From NCBI RefSeq assembly GCF_031877795.1, contig NC_133971.1, forward strand, positions 3,986,784 through 4,050,783: a stretch of 64,000 nucleotides of DNA, read 5' to 3'. Below are positions 50,999 to 63,409 of the stretch, piece after piece. How positions within the stretch are numbered: the first letter of the stretch is position 1; each line of letters opens with the position of its first letter. This DNA is from Strix aluco. Its lineage: Eukaryota > Chordata > Aves > Strigiformes > Strigidae. Below the pieces are notes generated by a model, which was given only the letters and a program-made list of their open reading frames with translations, did no database searches and was not told the DNA's origin. The translations under genes and the position numbers were made by a program.

Positions 50999-51393
50999 GG
51001 AAAAGATGACTGATGTTCTAGGTAGGGTATATGCATTGATTTTCATACATAAAAATGAAATATTCTCAGAACAGAAGACAATATAGATTATTTGTCCGAA
51101 TTAAATTCAACATAAGGTGGACATATAATGCAGTGGTAAGTGGCACTGGAGGAATGGTGATAATTCACTACTGCACCACTTTACAAAAGTATATCATGTT
51201 TTAGACTGCTGTCTAGACAAATCTCTTCTTACAAAGATACTTCAGTAATCTCCTTGGAAGTGCAGCGTCTAAACCAAGTAATATCAATTTGAGTTACAAA
51301 TACGAGCTGTTCTTATCTAGAACTTAAGGTCAGTAGCAGATGTTACAAATTCCTATAGACGCATGCCCAAAGACAAGGTTTTTTGTTTTTTTT
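50999..51393. other. Non-coding sequence upstream of the hAT relic
   Basis: It could contain unrecognisable hAT remnants, but I find no RNase H-like transposase text in any frame. Confidence 0.35.
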
Positions 51394-51590
51394 AATGGCA
51401 GAAATCTGCTAGCTATTCTTGCCTTATCTGCAACAGCTGAGCAATCTTTCAGTGCCATGAGGAGATTGAAAACTTGGCTCATATCTAGCATGGACAAGCT
51501 TGCCTTAATCACATTGCTCTTTTACATGTGCACAAGGACATCAACATTGACAGTGCTACAGTAAAGCAGCCATTTGCTGAAAACAACTGT
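51394..51590 (+). pseudogene. hAT-family transposase relic (C-terminal dimerisation domain)
   Basis: The frame from 51394 reads NGRNLLAILALSATAEQSFS then AMRRLKTWLISSM. This matches the conserved hAT C-terminal signature in which a short hydrophobic stretch precedes (S/T)A(T/S)xE(R/Q)SFSxxRRxKTxLRSxM. The next expected block (LALLHIHRDIxID) appears as LHVHKDINID from 51522, in another frame, so a small indel near 51515-51523 breaks the gene. A short SATVKQPFAEN-like tail follows, also as in hAT proteins. The zinc finger and the RNase H catalytic part are not recognisable upstream, so this is a dead fragment of a cut-and-paste DNA transposon. A domesticated-gene exon is less likely because of the frameshift. 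Terminal inverted repeats and 8-bp target duplications were not found. Confidence 0.75.
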
Positions 51591-52599
51591 CAACATTGTC
51601 AAGTTTTTTGGAACCTTTTATAATGTGATTTGTGTGACAAAGCTTGTATAATTCTGTTTATCAGCTGCAGTTACAAATTTCCGTGAGGGGGATATACGGA
51701 GAAACATACTGGAGCTGGATTTTCTATCACCAGCTCCTACCTGACACTCTAAAGCGAGTGGATTAGAAAACATTGCAAGACAAATGAACAGCAGCTGCCA
51801 GAGCTTCCAGTCCCGTTTAAACCAATTTTGAGAGTTTTCACAAAAAGTTGCAAAAATTGAAGTAAAAAGATTTTGTCCTTCATTTAAAAGTCAGGCTTTT
51901 TCTAAATTCTTCATGCATTTTTCCTTCTGTACTAATCTTGACATTGAACCTGTAAAGATATGCTTGAAAAAAGAATCATAATTAAGTTATATGTGGTGCT
52001 AGTTGATACCTGGGATTTTTTAAAACCCAACATGAAAGGCTCAGAATAGGCAGAAAATAGGTAAATACTACAAAGCACATGGTAAAATGCTGCAAATGAG
52101 ACAGAAACTTTATTTAGAATTAGACTCATTTAGACTCGGGACTGGTGCCTAACCTGTGCCTACACCAGCTATTGGCAATTCTCAGCTCTTCCAGCACATC
52201 TCAAGACCAGTCTCTTAGCATCTGCCACTCTTCAAGTTACTGGACCACCAACACAAATCTGCAAATGGCTCTTGGCATCCTTGGCACCACAACACTTCCA
52301 GCTCATTTTATTCTGCTCTCATATTTTCCTAGGTATAAGTATTTTAAAAAATCACAAAAATCTAACAGTATTAAACAGTTGGCATTTTGTTACTAGCAAT
52401 CTGAAAGTATATGAATTTATCCCCAACCAAATTTCATCCCACCGACTTAGTGCTGCTTCTGATTACCTGAAGTCCTAATTCCTCCAGCTTGCTTTACAGA
52501 AGTGGTTTTTCTCCCTTTCAATCAACTATTCTTCCTATTGATCCATAAAAAAGCTTGTAAAGAAGAATTGGGCACATTTGCCCAAAGAGATCCCGTCTC
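51591..52599. other. Non-coding sequence downstream of the hAT relic
   Basis: The first 200 bases or so may be the transposon's 3' untranslated part, but this cannot be told from sequence alone. No other gene recognised. Confidence 0.35.
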
Positions 52600-52915
52600 C
52601 CATCCCAGATACATTGTGAGGAGCACTTCGCGTTTACTCCTGCGGTTCTCTTCAGACTGTGCATTAACGCTGCGGGAGCTACCGGCCCCGAACTCCTGCA
52701 CTGTCCCCGTGGAATGCTAATGAGTGCTCTAAACTGAGCCGTTAACAACAAACTTTCTCTGTATCACCTTAATCACAATTTCTAAAGATGCGTTTTATGT
52801 ATGTATCAGCTGTAGCCCTGTTGATGCTCTGAGCAGTTTCAATTGATTTTTCTAACACATACTTGCAATGCCTGGGAGATATCTCAGCACAAGCTGTACA
52901 ATTACTGGTATTTAT
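52600..52915. promoter_or_regulatory. GC-richer patch grading into enhancer-like sequence
   Basis: 52625-52715 carries a CpG cluster (TTCGCGTTT, CCTGCGG, AACGCTGCGGG, CTACCGGCCCCGAAC). It is followed by GCTAATGAG, CCGTTAACAAC, TAATCACAATTTC and CAATTGATTTTTC words. Short frames on both strands (52502-52720 plus, 52518-52751 minus) are not recognisable. It could be a conserved element or minor CpG-rich promoter. Confidence 0.2.
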
Positions 52916-52923
52916 CTTGAATT

Positions 52924-52961
52924 AAAGAGGAGGGTGGGGGGGAGGAGAGAAGGGAGAGGAG
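52924..52961 (+). repeat. Polypurine tract
   Basis: About 38 bases that are almost entirely A and G, with one T and a run of seven G. It has the potential for triplex or weak G-quadruplex structure. Confidence 0.6.
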
Positions 52962-55900
52962 CGATTGTGGGCACAGTACACATTAGGCCCAGAGAGTTTC
53001 ATAACTCCCAAGAGAATCTAGTGCACACTGTCAAAGTGAATGGTGTCTCACAGTTAATTTGGTTGGTGGCCAGGGGCTACAAATAATTCTCTTGCCCATA
53101 GCCAAGGTTACTCAGCTGTATAATAAGGATGAAAGCCCTGACTTCTGCAAAGACTCAGAATCATGGACGTGGTTTTGCCATGCAGGGGAAGCGTTAAGTT
53201 ATACAGAATTGTATAGATGTTTCTCTGAGCTTACAGTGTAACACATTTCTAATTGTTCCTAAAGTTTAGGAAGAATAAAACAGTTAATCTTCATGATGAC
53301 AAAAGGAAGCAGGAAAATAAAGTGACACACTTGAATGAACTGTGAGGAAATAAAGTGCACAACATGTGATAATGCCATGACTCTATGTTACTGTGCATTT
53401 CTGGGCTGAAAAGATATGGCTTGATGGGTAATTTGTCATGCTGTGCAATAGAGAGCAACAGTAAAGAGACTTCAGACAGAAGAAAATTACACAAATAGTA
53501 GGGTGGAAAGGTATAATTGAAGATGGCAAAAGACTGAAAGAAAGACATTTAAAATTACTGTACTGACCTACTAAATGCACTTGGGCGTGGAATCCTGGCC
53601 CCACAAGAAGAGGCATTAAATGACTGCAGGCTGTGTCACTACTACAGGATAATGCCAATTTAATGGAGCTCTTAATGGATAAAAAAACATCCAGTGTTAG
53701 CTGAAAAAAGTCAGACCTTTGTTTTCTGCATGCATGCACAGCCTGAACAAATAGTGAATTTACAACAAGGGAAAAGCTACCTATGGCCAAGCTGGTACCT
53801 GGTATCTGGACCCATGGAACCAAGACGTCGCTTTCTTCTTGTAAACTGCACGAGGACATGTGGTGCACTGTGTCTGTAGACAGCCCTAGCAAGCTAAGTG
53901 AGTATCTGCTGCTACTTTAGCTGATTTGTCCTCTTGCCACTGAAGAGAGAAATTGTACCCAGAGATACTGTGCTCACTTCAGAGAAGCTAGCAGAGACAA
54001 AGGTCATCATACATGTCAGCATGTCCACTGTTGCTCAAACTCTTGGTTCCTTAGCAAAAGTTCTTGCAAGGAGTTTGAGTCTCTCCCTAGGACATGGAAT
54101 CTTGTGTTATAGAGAGAAAATGAGGTGCCTTCCAACAAGTTATCTACAAATAACCTTTCTTTCATCCTTCTTCCTGCTCTTCTTCCCATACTCTCCTAGC
54201 ACATCAGTGAAAGTGCACTAATGGAAGCAGAGGGAGACCTTATTTTTCCTTTTGATTTATTACATATTAATTGCTAGTCTCAGAAAGATGTTGTGAGTGC
54301 ACATGAAAAATATCTGAGCCCTTCATAACCACTAGGATGAGGGCTACCAAAGATAAGGTCTATTACTGACTGCCCCAAGTCTCCATGAATGTGAAAAGTT
54401 CGTATTACTAGCTAACTTCCGACATTCACTGATGCACTTCTGTATAACACAAAGAGGAATATCACCAGCACGTTAATAGCTTTGTCTTTTCTTTGCTTTA
54501 GGAGCCTTTTGAATTCTACCTCCATATATGTGTGCTCTTTTATTCAAGAGAAATCAGAGTGCATCTCTTTCTCCCCTCAGGGCTACCTGAAATACCAGAA
54601 AATCATACTGAAATGAGCTTCCTGAGGTTTTCTGATTGTGGGTACAGTATACTGGCACAACAGGGAAAGCATTGCTGATTTAACAGTTTGCCAGGTTCCT
54701 GAAGCACCCACTCTGCGTGAAGCCTGAACTAAAGAAAGCCAGAGCAGCTGCAGAATGAGGACTACCCCATTGCAGAGATACACTAAACCATTTTGCTACT
54801 GTACAAATATTTTGACCATAAAAATAAATTATCTAAATTGTGAAACTGTAGCTAGCCTGCTGTCAAGTTAGATAAACAATGAAGCAATCCAGAGACTCCA
54901 ATAGCAATTGTTGTTCCATGACCTATGCTTTTCAAAAGGCCACTTCTAGTGTCTTTAAGTACTAAATGAAGAGAATACTTTAGTAAAATAAGTTTCTGTG
55001 TTTGTTTATCACACACCATTTGGTAATAGTCAGGGCCTTGTGTGATTCTGTGGCAATTAAATTTGCCAGGGAATCCACCCACTGCTGCAGACACACACTG
55101 CAGGATGCAGACTGTCATTTTTAAAACTAAAATAGGGAATTTTTTTTGCCTTTAGTGGTAAAGAAAATCTTCCAGATGTTAACTGAAAATAAAGTCATGC
55201 AGAGATCCATGCCCAAGTTTGCAGACAGCCTAACACAATAGTTCTAACAGGCATGAATTACCCCTTGATTTTTTTAGTTAAGCCAGAAAAGTTGATAACC
55301 ATTATTTAAATGGTCAGTGATCCTGAGTATTTCATAGCTACTTGTTATCCTAATCTCTGCTTCCCAGACCATCTTCATATTCTTGCCAAATTTGATAAAT
55401 TTCAACTTCCCCACATCTACTCCCCAAACCTTCTGTTTATTGTGCTGACAACTCTTGGTCTCAATATTGCAGTCTGCAGCTCACTTAAAAATGAAAAATT
55501 AAGTCTGGCATAAAATCAATAGGATGCAATATAAGATTAAATGCCATACAATGCTGAATTCATCGGATCATTCTGGTAAAGACTTTCATTTTTTTTAATT
55601 TACTTGCAGCAGTGCCTAAAATCTCAATCTTTTGCTAGAGAAAACTGCAGCAGAATTTAGGTCAAGTGAGCTGCAGCATAAGATAGGGTCATAAAGAAAG
55701 CGTATCACAGTATGCCAGCCATAAGTAACAGTTCCGATTCAAGTCCCTATGTAAAAAAGTTATGGTGCGCTCATGTATCTTATCCATCTCAAAACCTGCG
55801 TGCCTTATTGACGTTTCCCAGACTATAGGATATGAATATAAAAGTAACATAAGATCCAGGACCTCAGCTGGTGTAAATTAGTGTCTGTTCAGTGGGAGTG

Positions 55901-56039
55901 ATGCCAGTTGTGTTGGCTGAGGACTGGTGCATGGAAAATGACTGGGAAAATATAGATGGAATTGTGTATAATGTTTCCTATTAGTAATCTTATGTTCAAG
56001 CTTTCCCAAAGAGATCAGAGGCTGTCTCCTTGTCCTCAC
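52962..56039. other. Non-coding spacer
   Basis: The minus-strand frame 53383-53892 (169 codons) and smaller frames show no recognisable domain. No repeat family was seen. Confidence 0.4.
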
Positions 56040-56058
56040 AAAAAAAAAAAAAAAAAAA
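56040..56058. repeat. Poly(A) tract, 19 bases
   Basis: An A-run following CTCAC, then TATCC. No identifiable retroposed body. Confidence 0.85.
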
Positions 56059-58167
56059 TATCCACCTTTCCTTGAGGTTTACTTCTCAGTCAGCTACAAA
56101 AATCACGGTTGATCAGCCAGGGGCATTGCTCCATTTTCTGCTCTTAGGACACAAATTATTACTCACCAACCTTGAGAAAGAAGTTAGGAATAAGAGAGTG
56201 AGTTGATCCTTGCCAGGGTGCAATCCTTCCCTTGGCAAGGTGAAGTTCCTGCGCTGTTCCCCTGGCACAGCTGTGTAAACAGGTATGCTTCTGGCCTGAT
56301 TTATGCAGCCGTAGCTTTAGGAAGAAGTCATGGCATGAAACCTTGGACAACTCTCAAAAGAAAAACTTCAGCTTAAAAAATTGTTCTTAGCGTTTAAGAC
56401 TGAATAATTTATTCACTGTAAAGTAGTCCTTCATGCTGGCTTTAATACCAGAAAACAAATTCATGTAATTGACAAAAGTGGTAAGAACACATTAGTGTTC
56501 ATAGAACAGCTCTGCTTTACTTCCTTATGGAGATTTTGGCTTTTCTGTTATTCGGGGCTTTTATACATAGTGAGTAAAAACTCATTCAAGGCAACCTAGA
56601 GAAAATACAGGACCTGAGTTCATTTCACACTATTTTGACTATACTTATGGGCTAAACAGTGGTATTATACCCTTACCAGAATGGTGGAATTTTCAAGACT
56701 ATTAGTTTTCATTTGAAAATGGACAAGAGCTATCCCTCACTAGAGGGTCATAAATTGATCTCATGGATTTATACTATAAGTAAGCTGGCTTAATTTGGCA
56801 GAATCACCCAGCAAAATAATTGCATTAACCTGCAAATTCTTCCTCAAAAACCAACATTTACAAAGCATATTCTGTAGCCTGAGGTTTTAGCCTCATCTTT
56901 TATTTTCCCAACAGCATTCCAACTCCCTTTCTCAAGCAGCTACACCCATAGCCTGTGCCCAGAACATTTACAGGAGGAAGCTAAGCTGGAGTTATTTCTT
57001 TCCTGAAAAGGATTTCCTATTATATTTCATAACCTGTGATTTCAAGGATAGAGAATGGAGCCCTGAGGCTCTCATAACTATGCTTACATATCTTTGGTAG
57101 CTCTAGGCTTGCATTTGCTGGACCAAGTGGGTCAAATCCATCACCCTATCCTCCCTAATTCATTTGTGACAGAAGCGAGTATGTCCAAGCCATACTTCAG
57201 CAGATCTAATTTGTACTTCATAGTTTTCCTCTCACCCCACTGCCTGTCACTGTTCTATAGTAGGAATCAAGTGATTGGCTTGGCCAAGATACAGCAGTTG
57301 TGACTGTTTTCCCACCTACCATGCTGAGGAGTAAGACGACCAGGAGCAGAAGGTCCACTTCAGGCATAGCTGTCTACTCCTGTCACTGTAGGCTAGAAGC
57401 CTGCCAGCCACACAGCAGACTACATGTTTTATCCAGGTCACGAAATACCTGGATTTCCGTGACAATGGAATTACACCACTCTCCACATGGATGAACATCT
57501 GCAGGTACAGAAGCTTCCAATGTGGGCAGTCACATTTTCATCCTCTGTCCTGGGAGGTGTCACCCTCTTTCCACCATCACTGAAGTTAGAAACACACATC
57601 CACTGTTTTTCTTCTTCTTTTTGTCATGCAACTGTTGTTTTATCTATGCTATGACCAAAAAATTTTCCACCTGCACTCATGTGCTGGGAGAGGATGAAGT
57701 GGCTAGTGCTGGCTGTCCTCTGCATGGTTCCCAGTTTTTCATTCTGACAACACCTTCACCTTGTTGAAGAAAACTCCCTCTGGCTCAATGAAGCTGTGCA
57801 GCTATGACATCAACGCACATCTACTTTTCTCCTAATTTGTTGATGGTGGTTGCAGTCATGCTTGAAACAAGATGAACTGAGGACTCCATCAAACGCGCAT
57901 CATTCCTCCCCCAAAAATACAAAGCCAGTGCATTCTTCCCGAGAGCCTGTACGTATACTCTGTACTGCATTTCTACGAACACACCTGCAAGACAAGGACA
58001 TGTTTTCCACTCCCTTTCCACAATGTCAACCTGACCTCATCCAAAACACATTGATTAGGACCATCATGAAGAAAGACGACCTAGGCAGATGCATTTTGTG
58101 AACCCTATGACCGCAAGCATTGATAAGGGAAAGAGAAAAGAAGAAGCTGTCAAGGCTCGGGTTGCCC
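56059..58167. other. Non-coding spacer
   Basis: Short open frames on both strands (for example 57850-58101 plus and 57821-58021 minus) lie opposite each other and are not recognised. No repeat family identified. Confidence 0.4.
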
Positions 58168-58560
58168 TAACAGGCTGTCATGGCCCTGATAAGCCTTCCC
58201 CAGCGCCTCTCCTCCCCCACACCCATGCCCCCAGACCCAGGAGCTCCAGTTAAGCTCAGCCCAGGTTCTTAATTAGCCGGAGTTATGTTTTAGGTGTAAT
58301 AGTCTGTGGATGGACACTGGACCTTTGCTGTGGGTAGCTGTCTCCTGGTAGGCCCTTCCTTTGTCATAGCTTTGTCACTAGTCCCATCTTTGTCCTGTCC
58401 AGCTGTGTTGTAGCCCCATCTCCAGCTCTGTCCCTGGTTCACTGCTCCTGGCTTCGCTCTCCAGGTGATCCCTGACTGACTACTTCACCCTGTGCAGACT
58501 GTCTGGACTAATTACAGTCTTCAACCTGGACCATACGACATTCCCTGAAAATCTAATTAG
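58168..58560. repeat. Unclassified GC-rich, internally repetitive segment (possible old LTR or dispersed repeat)
   Basis: The segment begins TGTCATGGCCCTGATAAGCC and is C/T-rich, with degenerate internal repeats: TTTGTCATAG, TTTGTCACTAG and TTTGTCCTGTCC, then CCATCTCCAGCTCTGTCCCT and GTTCACTGCTCCTGGC. Several avian long terminal repeats start with TGTCATGG, but I find no matching end, polyadenylation signal or target duplication. It may be a solo-LTR fragment, an uncatalogued repeat or just GC-rich unique sequence. Confidence 0.22.
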
Positions 58561-61277
58561 AGCAGCTCAGTATGTACCTACCTCATCAGAAAGCTGGACA
58601 CATTAATGGCCAAGCAATATCTGCCCAAAGTCAAGTCATTAAATGACCAAGTGAGATGATCACAGTAAGCACCCTAAGTTTCCATTTTACACATCTTATC
58701 TGATGTATTTCAATTGTTATAAATACTATTATAATCACTCCAGCTTGATGGCAGCTGATGTGCTATACATGTCTGAGAGAGCGGTATCAACTAACTATGT
58801 TATCTATAATGCCATGCCTGCAATTACTACTACTTCACAACTTATCATTAATGCATTTGACAGGGTTTTTCCAAAGTAACATTTATTTAGAGGTTAATCA
58901 AAATTCCTAAGACTGCCATTTATTGTAATCTGATTTTGGATAATTGTCCAAATCAGTGGCTCTTAGAGGCAGCAGTTTTGTCTCAGTCTCAATGAATATG
59001 GTACATTAATGCCAAAAAATAACAGAGGATTAGAATTACATTTTTGTAGATAAAAGTGGCTATTGCAAAACTCAGTTCTTCAGAATGTATGAATTCTACT
59101 AGGAATTTTTTTGTCTACTAGTTTGAAGGCTGGACAATGCTTGCAGCCATACTAAGAGCTGGGAGAGTGGGACAAAGAGAGGAAGTCAAGGTGAGGTTAG
59201 TTCCTGTGGCATTCCAAGGAGCAGGAAAAAGGAGTAAAGAGAGAAAGAACAAGCTATCTATTCATCCTTTTGCACTAGAAATTGAGACCACGCAGGTCAG
59301 GAGCAAACAGCAGCTGACACATCTGTCCATACACAATGCAAAACACACACTGTTTAGTGTGCACCTTAGTAAGCCCTCAGATTCTGTGATAATATTAACT
59401 CTAGTGCTTAAAATATCACAAATATCAGAATTAGTTGCCATGCAGCTCTAAGCTGGCTCTATGCACACAGGCGTGCCAACAGCTTTCAATCACTTCCTCC
59501 CCCTCCTTGGTGCCAGATTCCCAACTGAAGCCTCAAACAAGCATGCACGACCTGGTATCTTCCTGGCGAATTTCTCTTTGGCAGATACACCATTTGAGCG
59601 GGCAGCAGGTACGTTCCTAAGACTGTCCCTGAATTTCTTCCATTATTCCAAAATCTGTAGGTGTTAAAATATTCCCAGTGAAAAAACTTTATGTGTCTTC
59701 TTAACATATGTAATCTAGAATACCATTCCTCCTGTTCATTTCAAGTAACTGCTGAATCATTCTAGAAAATCCTGGATAAAGCACATACCTAAAAAGGATA
59801 ACTTTAAACCTTAATGGTTGAAATTTGGCAACTCACAAACAACGAAACATCTCAACATGAGATGTTAGGCAACCTTGTGTATGGCTGTGGTACCAGATCC
59901 ACACAAAATAATAGCTTTCAACTCAACTCTTCATATAGTATGAAAGGCTTAAAACAAGAAGGAGGCCCACTTGTTTATCAGTAAGCATCTTTTGTAGACA
60001 TCAGGACAAATGCAAAATAAATGTCTTATCTACTGAACAGAACATTTTATAAAACTGGAGCTTGCGGGAGTTTGGGAGACAATAGCAAGATATGAAAAAT
60101 GGTTTGCAGGAACAGGAGTTGAATCATTTTTATATGAGACTGGGAATCTTTAGCGAAACCCTTTATTCCACTGATCCTTTCCAATGTTTATTATAAATGC
60201 TCCTTTTCAAATAATTAATTTGACAATACACCATATTGCCGATTTGTACTAAAATGTTTTAGTTCTAAAAGCTTGTAACATTTTGAGGTTTTCAGTTTTG
60301 CTTTTAGATATTGTCTGTGAATCACTCCGTATCATATTTATATTTCAGTTCTTGGGCAACTATACTGGCAATTAGTATGTAAAACAGTTACACAAAACAG
60401 CAGATCAGTCTGTAATAAATCATACTTTGGCAGAGAAGGTCACTATTAATTTATTACTTTAAAGTAACTTATAATCGGTGTAACTGTTCTGCAGTAAACA
60501 TTCCTGAGGAAGCTCTCTTCTCTTTCCTCTGTTGACAGAATCCTGGAGCGCGTTTAAATTAATGGCGTACACGTACCTGAGTTCCCACAGACTGCAGCTG
60601 CTCACACTGCTTCCACTCCTTCAGCGCAATGCTATAGATCTATTCACATGTATCCCAGAACCGTTTTTCGTTTTTTTTAACTCCGACAAAATCTAATAAA
60701 TTCTGGTTTGTTGCAAGTTGGGTATTTGTAGCCCCTGGAACAGGCATTTGTATGGCAGCAGGCTGCCATCTAACCCTTGGAGGTGAACCCGCTGTGACAG
60801 AGGCCGTGACACGGCCTGCGCCGAGCTGCACAGAGCCTGCTCTGGTTGAAACGCCAAGATTGGGCCCTACCACAACATCTCATCGCTTCCTGCCTGTGTG
60901 CTCCACATATTATGTTACACAAGCACAATGGCTACCCAGCGTTCTTGCATGTGTCAGAAATTACTTCCTCTGCCTACATTAGTAACTTCTCCCCACAGTT
61001 TCTTTTAAACCTCTTAAAGAAAACCTGGAGGTAGGGGCATTGGAAGTGCTCATATAGGTGTGTACACAGCTCTCTCAAGTATTTCAGCAGAACCAGTAAC
61101 TCACTGCAAGGTCAGATTCTTCTCTCTCATTCACCTGTCTACCCTTCCACTTCAAGGGGTTTACTTTTCCTTTTTGAAAGTTGTTTTCATTTCAGGACAG
61201 AAAAAAATGGAAAAGTAGAGAAGCGTATTCCAAAGTTTTCTCTTTTTCCCACTCTCAGAGATGTGCTTTTGCCAAGA
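58561..61277. other. Non-coding spacer
   Basis: No genes recognised. Frames at 59137-59451 and 60752-60982 (plus) have no family resemblance. Mostly AT-rich. Confidence 0.4.
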
Positions 61278-61335
61278 AAGGTTGGACCAGATGATCCTTG
61301 AGGTCCCTTCCAACCTGGTATTCTATGATTCTGTC
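61278..61335 (+). mobile_element. CR1 LINE, very short 3' end
   Basis: GGTTGGACCAGATGATCCTT, GAGGTCCCTTCCAACC and TTCTATGATTCTGTCATTC match the last 55-60 bases of avian CR1, including the terminal ATTCTRTG-type repeat. It is an extremely 5'-truncated copy in the same orientation as the other two fragments in this window. Confidence 0.92.
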
Positions 61336-62398
61336 ATTCTCTTCTTGCCTGCCTTCAGCTGCATTTATGACAAATCTGACTGTTTCTGCAACACAGCATG
61401 CATCTCCCTCTGGCTACAAACAGCCACTGCCATGAACAGAATTATTCCTTCTTAAACACCATCTCTTCCTTCTGACTCAGTGTCTACCTCCTATCTCACT
61501 CTGTGTTTAACCATTCTCTTTTAACTTATGGAACTTATTTCTGAATATTTATTGTGTAACTTGTTTCCTAAAGTTCTTCTGCTTTGAAATGTTGCTCCCC
61601 ACCACTAACAGCCACTTAAATAGACAGACATCTCACCTTATCTACCTTAACCCTGCCCTGAAAACTGTTCAGAATGCTGCAGCTAAACTCACCTTTTTTC
61701 CTGCTGCACTTCTACTGTCTATATAACTCAAAATTTACTTTCTCTTCAGGAACAGAATCCCAGCTCCGCTTCTGTATTAGGAAAACCTACCTAACATTGC
61801 CCTCCCTCTCGCTTGCCAAGTGTATGTTTACATTCTTTCTGCTTTTCAGACTCTGCACAATGATATAGGGAAGGCCACATTCAACTTCACGTTAGTATGT
61901 TTAGTGCTGTAATCACGTTTTTGAGTATGTTTATGAACGGGGTGTTTCACACTATCATATTGCTATTGTAACTGTGTATTTCCCTCCTGGCAACTATCTG
62001 CTCCTACCCGTGGAAGCAGATTCTGCGTTTTCAGCTTTCCCACCCTTTTTCAAGCCCAAATTTGGGCCATCTTTGTTGTGTAGAAGTTCCTCAAATGCAG
62101 CTTCCTTTTAGTCAGCCAGGTTTCTTTCTCAGTCCTTTTCAGCTGGGCATGTTTCAAGCACAGAAGGGTCAGAATTTAGGGCCCGTTTCCACTCTGATGA
62201 CTCCAAAATAACAGGAGGTGCTCCTTGGAGAATTTCTTGTCTACATTTTAGTCTGCTGATCATCTTTAAAAGCCTTCAAACAACTCAGCTCACTTTTATT
62301 TTCACAGCAATACTCCTTACACCTTTGCCATATTCTTAAATGTTTTCCATTTTTTTTCCCCGCGTATTTGTATTTGATCTATAAATTCAAAATGCGTG
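61336..62398. other. Non-coding spacer
   Basis: Pyrimidine-rich around 61480-61700. No genes recognised; open frames are under 70 codons. Confidence 0.4.
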
Positions 62399-62451
62399 CA
62401 ATGAGACTTTATGTTTGTGAAGTACTTGTAAGTTGATGGTGCTATAAAAGT
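62399..62451 (+). mobile_element. Possible MIR-like SINE tail
   Basis: CAATGAGACTTTATGTTTGT, GAAGTACTTGTAAG and GATGGTGCTATAAAAGTG resemble the 3' tail of MIR-type SINEs (atgtttgtaaagcgctttga, then gatggcgctatataagtg). Short and diverged; about 130 bases downstream TCTCTATTTTACGTGATGG also recalls the MIR core, but the order differs. Confidence 0.35.
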
Positions 62452-63388
62452 GGTCTGTGGAAAACTAAAATAGTAATAATAAGTTGGGCATATGATGATC
62501 TAGAGTTGTATAATATGCCCATTATCATACGATCTGTGCAGTTTTGTCATAGCTTTTTAGCACCTGAAAAACTGAATATAGGCCAAATGTTGTATCTCTA
62601 TTTTACGTGATGGAGAAGGGAGACAGATTTTATCTGCAATATGCTCAGGCTGACTTTCTAGCATTTTGGAAGTGATTCTTTAACAAATGCTAGAAAAAAA
62701 GACATCTTGGATTAAAAAGCTAAAAATCATAAAGCTGAGAACACATTACTTAGATGAAGATTTATGTGCCCAAGTGATACCACTAGCAATTTTCCTCATC
62801 CCTTTCCTTTCCTGAGATCTGTGGCTAGGAAGAATCAGATTTTTGCCCGTTACGTAGTGGCAACAGGGCAAATCTTGTTTCCCCCATTTCAGTGCGGCAG
62901 GGTCAAGGCCAGCCTTCACTATATTTTGCAGTGCACCTGAGTAATCCTGCCATTCAAGTACATAACTGAAATTGTATTTGTTCAGGATGATGAACAAGGT
63001 CAGAGCTTCCTTGTCCACGTCAGACTAAATGTGCAGAAAGCTGAACTGAGACTAGTCTCTCTTTCCACTTCCCCAGTTAGTAATCCAGCAACCTTGACCT
63101 TGTAGCAAGGACAGGCACATGATAGAAGGGAAACGTACAAAATTGTCATGTGTGCTGCATCCTTCCCTGGGGGCTGAAAGCTTCACCTCTCTGATATGCT
63201 TAGTTGGCTCAGAGTGAAAGTTCTTGAGAGCAATCACAATCCTAGGTCTCATGTGGCAATCTGCAGAACGAATGGGCCTGCCCACAGGCAGATTACCCAC
63301 CAAAGCTTTCACAGAGAGTCAGGCAGGTTCAGCTGGCCCACACCACGACCATACTTCTTAAATAAAATCTTTACACATTTGTAAATGC
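62452..63388. other. Non-coding spacer
   Basis: No genes recognised. Minus-strand frames of 86-90 codons (62746-63018 and 63052-63312) show no known domain. A GGGCATA/TATGCCC inverted pair spans about 62486-62520. Confidence 0.4.
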
Positions 63389-63409
63389 ACATACATACAT
63401 ACATACATA
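63389..63409 (+). repeat. (ACAT)n microsatellite
   Basis: About five ACAT units, followed by AAATAAATAAA. A short tetranucleotide tract likely to vary in length. Confidence 0.85.

Noticed and set aside
53383..53892. 169-codon open frame (minus)
   Set aside because: No family resemblance; overlapping frames on both strands.
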